Origin: Chloroflexota bacterium
Lineage (GTDB): Bacteria > Chloroflexota > Dehalococcoidia > SAR202 > UBA6927
Assembly: GCA_002717725.1 (NCBI GenBank)
Contig: PBBT01000017.1
Location: 39,029-47,654, forward strand
Reading direction: 5' to 3'
Length of the DNA: 8,626 bases
Translations under genes and position numbers: made by a program
Shown: positions 5,348 to 8,626 of the stretch, one piece after another
How positions within the stretch are numbered: position 1 is the first letter of the stretch
How the letters are laid out: each line of letters begins with the position of its first letter
Notes under the pieces: generated by a model
The model's input: the letters and a program-made list of their open reading frames with translations, nothing else
Told to the model about the DNA's origin: nothing
The model's database searches: none

Positions 5348-6772
5348 ATGAAACCAGTAACAGAAAAATTTCGAGATATTGCATTAGATACTTTGAATGA
5401 TTCCAAAATACAGGCTAATTTGAATGCTTTGTATGAAGGATTTCATTCTAGAAGAATAGCAGCTGGTTCTGCTACTCATAATTGGGAAGATTTAAGAGAA
5501 CACGGAAGAGCTATTCGAGAACATACTGTTGAGAATCTTGATTTTTATATTGAGATTTTGGAACAAGCAGTAGTTGCTAATGGTGGAAATTTTTATTTGG
5601 CTAGTGATGCTGACGAGGCTGCAAATTATGTGGTGGAGTTGGCGAAATCTAAGAATGTAAAGACTGTTATAAAAAGTAAAAGTATGCTGTCGGAAGAGAT
5701 GTCTTTGAATTCCAAATTGGAGCAAAATAATGTTGAGCCTATTGAGACTGATTTGGGTGAATATATTATTCAACTTGCAGATGAAACTCCATTTCATATA
5801 ATTGCACCGGCGATGCATAAGGATCGGAGTGATGTGGCTGATTTGTTTTCTGAGAAATTGGGAGCTGCTAAGTCATCTGATGTAAATGAATTGGCTGGAG
5901 TCGCGAGATCCCAATTGAGGGAAAAATTTTTTCAAGCTGATATGGGTGTTACTGGGGCGAATTTTGTAGTTGCGGAAACTGGTACTGTAGCGTTGGTAAG
6001 CAATGAAGGCAATGGCAGGATGTGTACTTCGATGCCTAAAATTCATGTCGCTGTAACTGGTATGGAGAAGATTGTTCCTACAATGAATGAATTAAGTACA
6101 TTGTTGAGGTTGCTAATACGTTCTGCGACTGGTCAATGGATTTCAAGTTACGTAACTACAATTAATGGACCAAGAAGCTCATATGATGAAGATGGTCCGG
6201 AGGAATTCCATTTAGTATTAGTTGATAATGGACGCTCAAAATTATTGTCAGCTCCAGAGTTACGAGAAGCTTTACTATGTGTTAGATGCGGAGCATGTAT
6301 GAATGCTTGTCCTGTATACAGAAAAGTGGGAGGACACTCATACGGATGGGTATATCCAGGACCAATTGGAGCAATTGTGTCCCCTGTTTTGACAGATTTA
6401 AAGCAAGCTAAGGATTTGCCTTTTGCATCTAGTTTATGCGGTGCTTGCCATGAGGCTTGTCCAGTAAAAATTAATATTCCCAGGATGTTATTACATTTAA
6501 GAAGAAAACTTTCTGAAGGTGATAATGATTTGGATACTCAAAGTTCTTCGGTTTTCGAAAGAGGATTTATGAAAGGATTTTCAAAGATTGCAGGCAATCC
6601 ATTGTTGATGGGATTTTCCTTGAAATTTTTGAGGGTTATATTGTTGCCTTTTTCAAAGAATGGAAGATTGAAAAAACTTCCGGGCTATTTATCAGGCTGG
6701 ACAGAATATAGGACTTTTCCCATTCCTGCAAAAGTTAGTTTCCGAAGACTTTGGAAATTAAAAAATAGATAG
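5348..6772 (+). CDS. lutB: L-lactate utilisation protein LutB (LUD domain plus ferredoxin-type domain)
   Basis: This is a 474-residue LutB/YkgF-type protein. An N-terminal LUD domain spans roughly residues 65-295, with VTGANFVVAETGTVALVSNEGNGR as its signature. A ferredoxin-like domain with two 4Fe-4S motifs follows: C311-x2-C314-x2-C317-x3-C321-P (CVRCGACMNACP) and C364-x2-C367-x3-C371-P (CGACHEACP). The second lacks the first Cys of the classical four-Cys pattern, as is seen in this family. A hydrophobic but not clearly membrane-spanning stretch lies near residues 415-435. LutB carries electrons within the LutABC complex that oxidises L-lactate to pyruvate. Length is typical. LutC starts eight bases after its stop, with an SD that overlaps the stop. 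Confidence 0.94.
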   Translation: MKPVTEKFRDIALDTLNDSKIQANLNALYEGFHSRRIAAGSATHNWEDLREHGRAIREHTVENLDFYIEILEQAVVANGGNFYLASDADEAANYVVELAKSKNVKTVIKSKSMLSEEMSLNSKLEQNNVEPIETDLGEYIIQLADETPFHIIAPAMHKDRSDVADLFSEKLGAAKSSDVNELAGVARSQLREKFFQADMGVTGANFVVAETGTVALVSNEGNGRMCTSMPKIHVAVTGMEKIVPTMNELSTLLRLLIRSATGQWISSYVTTINGPRSSYDEDGPEEFHLVLVDNGRSKLLSAPELREALLCVRCGACMNACPVYRKVGGHSYGWVYPGPIGAIVSPVLTDLKQAKDLPFASSLCGACHEACPVKINIPRMLLHLRRKLSEGDNDLDTQSSSVFERGFMKGFSKIAGNPLLMGFSLKFLRVILLPFSKNGRLKKLPGYLSGWTEYRTFPIPAKVSFRRLWKLKNR

Positions 6773-6780
6773 GGATAATT

Positions 6781-7539
6781 ATGGATCAAAAATTAAAGAC
6801 GAAATTTTTAGATAGAGTTAAAAATGCCATTGGACGTGTCTCAGATTCAGATTTTGATGTAAAAAAAGAACAGTTTTTTACTAATCCGGAACCTGGATAT
6901 CGTGATGCAATGACTGATTCTATTGAAAATGCTATGAACTTGATAAATGAATTTGAAGGAAATGCTCAAAATCAAGGGTGGAATACTTATAAAGTTTCAG
7001 ATGTGAGTCGAGCCAGGGAAGTTTTAAATAATATATTGAACCAAATTGAGTGTAAATCAATAGTTTGTACAAATGAACAAGCAGTTAATTTAATGCAATT
7101 GGATGGTCTTTTGTCTGGCAGAGGAATAGATATTTGTAAGATGAAAAGCGACGACCAAATTAATTTAGACCCAAATGAAAAAGAACAATATTTTCGTTCA
7201 GTGGCAAAAATTGCAGATGTTGGAATCACTGGATGTGATTTTGCTGTGGCTGAAACTGGAACAGTTGTAGTAATTCCAAAAACAGGGGTTAGTAGGTTAG
7301 TATCCCTGGCTCCTCCTGTCCATGTCGCCATTGTTTTCCTAGGTCAAGTAGTAAGATCTTTAGATGAACTTTTTGCAATTCGAAGATATCAAATAGTCTC
7401 TGGTTCGAAAAATGGATATATGAATTTAATTTCCGGTCCGAGTAGATCTGGAGATATTGAGAATATCATGATTCAGGGAGTTCACGGTCCTGGAGATGTT
7501 CATTTGATTCTTGTTGAGCAGGGATTGCCAACTGAATAA
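6781..7539 (+). CDS. lutC: L-lactate utilisation protein LutC (LUD domain)
   Basis: This is a 252-residue stand-alone LUD-domain protein (YkgG/LutC type). The signature is VGITGCDFAVAETGTVVVIP (about residues 147-166), followed by PPVHVAIV and a C-terminal ISGPSRSGDIENIMIQGVHGPG block, which is strongly conserved and probably lies at the active or nucleotide-like binding site. The first ~70 residues are helical and variable; with them the protein is slightly longer than many LutC. The start ATG follows AGGG (6771-6774), which overlaps the lutB stop codon, so the two are coupled. It is the last lut gene; a hairpin follows at 7541. Confidence 0.93.
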   Translation: MDQKLKTKFLDRVKNAIGRVSDSDFDVKKEQFFTNPEPGYRDAMTDSIENAMNLINEFEGNAQNQGWNTYKVSDVSRAREVLNNILNQIECKSIVCTNEQAVNLMQLDGLLSGRGIDICKMKSDDQINLDPNEKEQYFRSVAKIADVGITGCDFAVAETGTVVVIPKTGVSRLVSLAPPVHVAIVFLGQVVRSLDELFAIRRYQIVSGSKNGYMNLISGPSRSGDIENIMIQGVHGPGDVHLILVEQGLPTE

Positions 7540-7540
7540 G

Positions 7541-7573
7541 GTTTCAGAATGAATTTGTTTACAAATTTGAAAC
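7541..7573 (+). terminator. Probable terminator hairpin after lutC
   Basis: GTTTCA (7541-7546) pairs with TGAAAC (7568-7573), and inside it AATTTGT (7552-7558) pairs with ACAAATT (7561-7567), with a five-base bulge on the left arm. It begins one base after the lutC stop region. The following ACCTATTTTAC is only mildly T-rich, so termination may be incomplete and some read-through into amt is possible. Confidence 0.5.
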
Positions 7574-7610
7574 ACCTATTTTACATTTGATTAACATTTT
7601 CTCTTGTAGA

Positions 7611-7654
7611 TTCTGGCAGAATAGTCTGAACAATACCTGACTAAGTGATTAGTC
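7611..7654 (+). promoter_or_regulatory. Two inverted repeats in the amt leader region
   Basis: TTCTG-G-CAGAA (7611-7621) and GACTAA-GTGA-TTAGTC (7639-7654) are perfect inverted repeats in the 133-base gap before amt. The second ends only nine bases before the SD (7663-7668) and could be an operator or an mRNA hairpin near the ribosome site. Ammonium transporter genes are commonly nitrogen-controlled, but neither repeat fits the NtcA or GlnR consensus that I know. I could not pick a convincing promoter here. Confidence 0.35.
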
Positions 7655-7662
7655 TAATATAT

Positions 7663-7668
7663 GGAGGG
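7663..7668 (+). promoter_or_regulatory. Ribosome site deciding the amt start
   Basis: GGAGGG (7663-7668) lies four bases before the ATG at 7673. An in-frame ATG at 7661 overlaps the SD itself and would only add MEGK, a copy of the next four codons, so the downstream ATG is preferred. Confidence 0.7.
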
Positions 7669-7672
7669 AAAA

Positions 7673-8626
7673 ATGGAAGGAAAAATTGCCTGGATGCTGA
7701 CTGCGTCAGCTTTAGTTTTTTTTATGACCCCTGGTCTAGCCTTTTTTTATGGCGGATTAGTAAGGGCAAAGAATTTAGTTAACACAATAATGTACTGTTT
7801 TGTTTCTATTGCAGTTGTAAGTATTGTGTGGGTTTTGTGGGGATTTAGTATTGCGTTTGATGATGGTGGAAGTGCAAATGACTTTATTGGTGGATTTTCA
7901 ATGGTCGGTCTCCAAAACGTGCCATTTGATGGTTCTGGAGATTGGACATTGTTGGATGTGACCTTTCAAATGATGTTTGCAATTATTACACCTGCTCTAA
8001 TTACAGGCGCATTCGTAGAAAGATTTAAGTTTTCAACATATCTTATATTCTTAGTAATTTGGAGTACAGTAGTGTATTCACCAGTTACTCATTGGGTTTG
8101 GGGTGGTGGTTGGATTAGCCAACTAGGTGATGGCCGTGGGGCATTAGATTTTGCTGGAGGAACTGTAATCCATATTAATGCAGGTATAGCTGCATTAGCA
8201 GCAGCGTGGTTATTAGGTAAGAGAAGGAATCCTGGCTTGCAATCCAACAATGTACCATATGTGGTTCTAGGTGCTGCAATATTGTGGTTTGGATGGTTTG
8301 GATTTAATGCTGGGTCTGCTGGAACAGCTGATAATAGTGCAGTAAATGCGTTTTTAGTTACTAATGTTGCCGCCGCCGCCGCTGCCCTCACATGGGGCCT
8401 GATTTCAATGATTAGGACTGGGAAAATGGGAGCAGTAGGGGTAGCGACTGGAGCAGTTGCAGGTTTGGTTGCTATAACACCAGCAGCTGGTGCTGTAGGC
8501 GTTATGGGTTCATTAGCCATTGGCTTTGGTGCAGGAGTATTATGTTTTATCGCTGTAGAATTGATTCATCGAACTGGCTTAGATGATGCTCTAGATGTGT
8601 TTGCAGTTCATGGAATTGGTGGAATA
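7673..8626 (+). CDS. amt: Ammonium transporter Amt (incomplete at window edge)
   Basis: The first 318 residues of an Amt/MEP/Rh-family ammonium channel are present, and the gene runs off the right edge. The N-terminus enters TM1 directly (ALVFFMTPGLAFFYGGLVRAKN), without a cleavable signal peptide. FQMMFAIITPALITGAFVER (about 101-120) carries the outer phenylalanine gate, and HWVWGGGW (about residue 142) holds the tryptophan of the external site. The family signature DFAGGTVIHINAG starts at D159. H167 and H313 (VHGIGG) match the twin pore histidines of E. coli AmtB (168 and 318). It is an inner-membrane trimer that takes up ammonium. A glnK/glnB partner, if present, would lie beyond the window. 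It is separated from lutC by a hairpin and 133 bases, so it is probably its own unit. Confidence 0.96.
   Translation, partial: MEGKIAWMLTASALVFFMTPGLAFFYGGLVRAKNLVNTIMYCFVSIAVVSIVWVLWGFSIAFDDGGSANDFIGGFSMVGLQNVPFDGSGDWTLLDVTFQMMFAIITPALITGAFVERFKFSTYLIFLVIWSTVVYSPVTHWVWGGGWISQLGDGRGALDFAGGTVIHINAGIAALAAAWLLGKRRNPGLQSNNVPYVVLGAAILWFGWFGFNAGSAGTADNSAVNAFLVTNVAAAAAALTWGLISMIRTGKMGAVGVATGAVAGLVAITPAAGAVGVMGSLAIGFGAGVLCFIAVELIHRTGLDDALDVFAVHGIGGI

Noticed and set aside
6987..7331. Minus-strand open frame of 114 codons opposite lutC
   Set aside because: It overlaps the conserved LUD domain of lutC in antisense and matches no family that I recognise. The similar antisense frames at 5080-5406 and 5492-5818 are rejected for the same reason.
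8089..8520. Open frame of 143 codons on the minus strand opposite amt
   Set aside because: Its product is a low-complexity Ala/Pro-rich chain, which is the shadow of a Gly/Ala-rich membrane protein whose family motifs are clear on the plus strand.
1..8626. tRNA-Sec (selC) or other RNA gene
   Set aside because: I looked through the short intergenic gaps and saw no cloverleaf-sized structure. All gaps except 1-227 are under about 135 bases.

Overview
The window is an AT-rich bacterial segment with ordinary bacterial signals (Shine-Dalgarno sites, several TTG/GTG starts) and no phage, IS, CRISPR or RNA gene that I can see. TGA is a normal stop here: it ends lutA and probably the selenoprotein itself. 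The gene set (Ldh_2-type dehydrogenase, UGSC selenoprotein with its partner family, LutABC, Amt) would suit a marine heterotroph. A SAR202-type Chloroflexota is my best guess, but it rests on gene content and base composition only.

Layout. Positions 1-227 are non-coding, with three perfect 12-bp tandem repeats and a strong hairpin terminator. On the minus strand follows an Ldh_2-family NAD(P)-dependent 2-hydroxyacid dehydrogenase (228-1313). It is divergent from a small dimeric alpha/beta-barrel (ABM-like) protein on the plus strand (1414-1698). Convergent with that is a minus-strand series: a class I SAM methyltransferase (3364-4203), then a two-gene unit made of a 345-residue conserved protein of unknown function (2249-3286) and a UGSC-family selenoprotein (1709-2239). 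Divergent from the methyltransferase, a plus-strand series holds a small membrane protein (4278-4535), lutA, lutB and lutC (4562-7539). An ammonium transporter gene (7673 to the window edge, incomplete) follows a probable terminator.

The main result is the selenoprotein. A conventional reading gives two separate short ORFs (1949-2239 and 1709-1927). They are in the same frame, separated by one TGA at 1949-1951 and seven more sense codons. Reading that TGA as selenocysteine gives one 176-residue protein with the motif U-G-S-C-S-S-C-S at residues 97-104. Nineteen bases after the TGA lies a 7-bp hairpin with a GUG apical loop, which has the expected form and distance of a bacterial SECIS element. 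The gene overlaps translationally with the upstream 345-residue protein (its SD covers that gene's stop codon), so the two are probably made together and act together.

LutABC is the iron-sulfur/LUD-domain L-lactate oxidation complex, and the Ldh_2 enzyme may act on a related 2-hydroxyacid, so the window has a theme of small organic-acid oxidation. The biochemical role of the selenoprotein unit cannot be read from the sequence.
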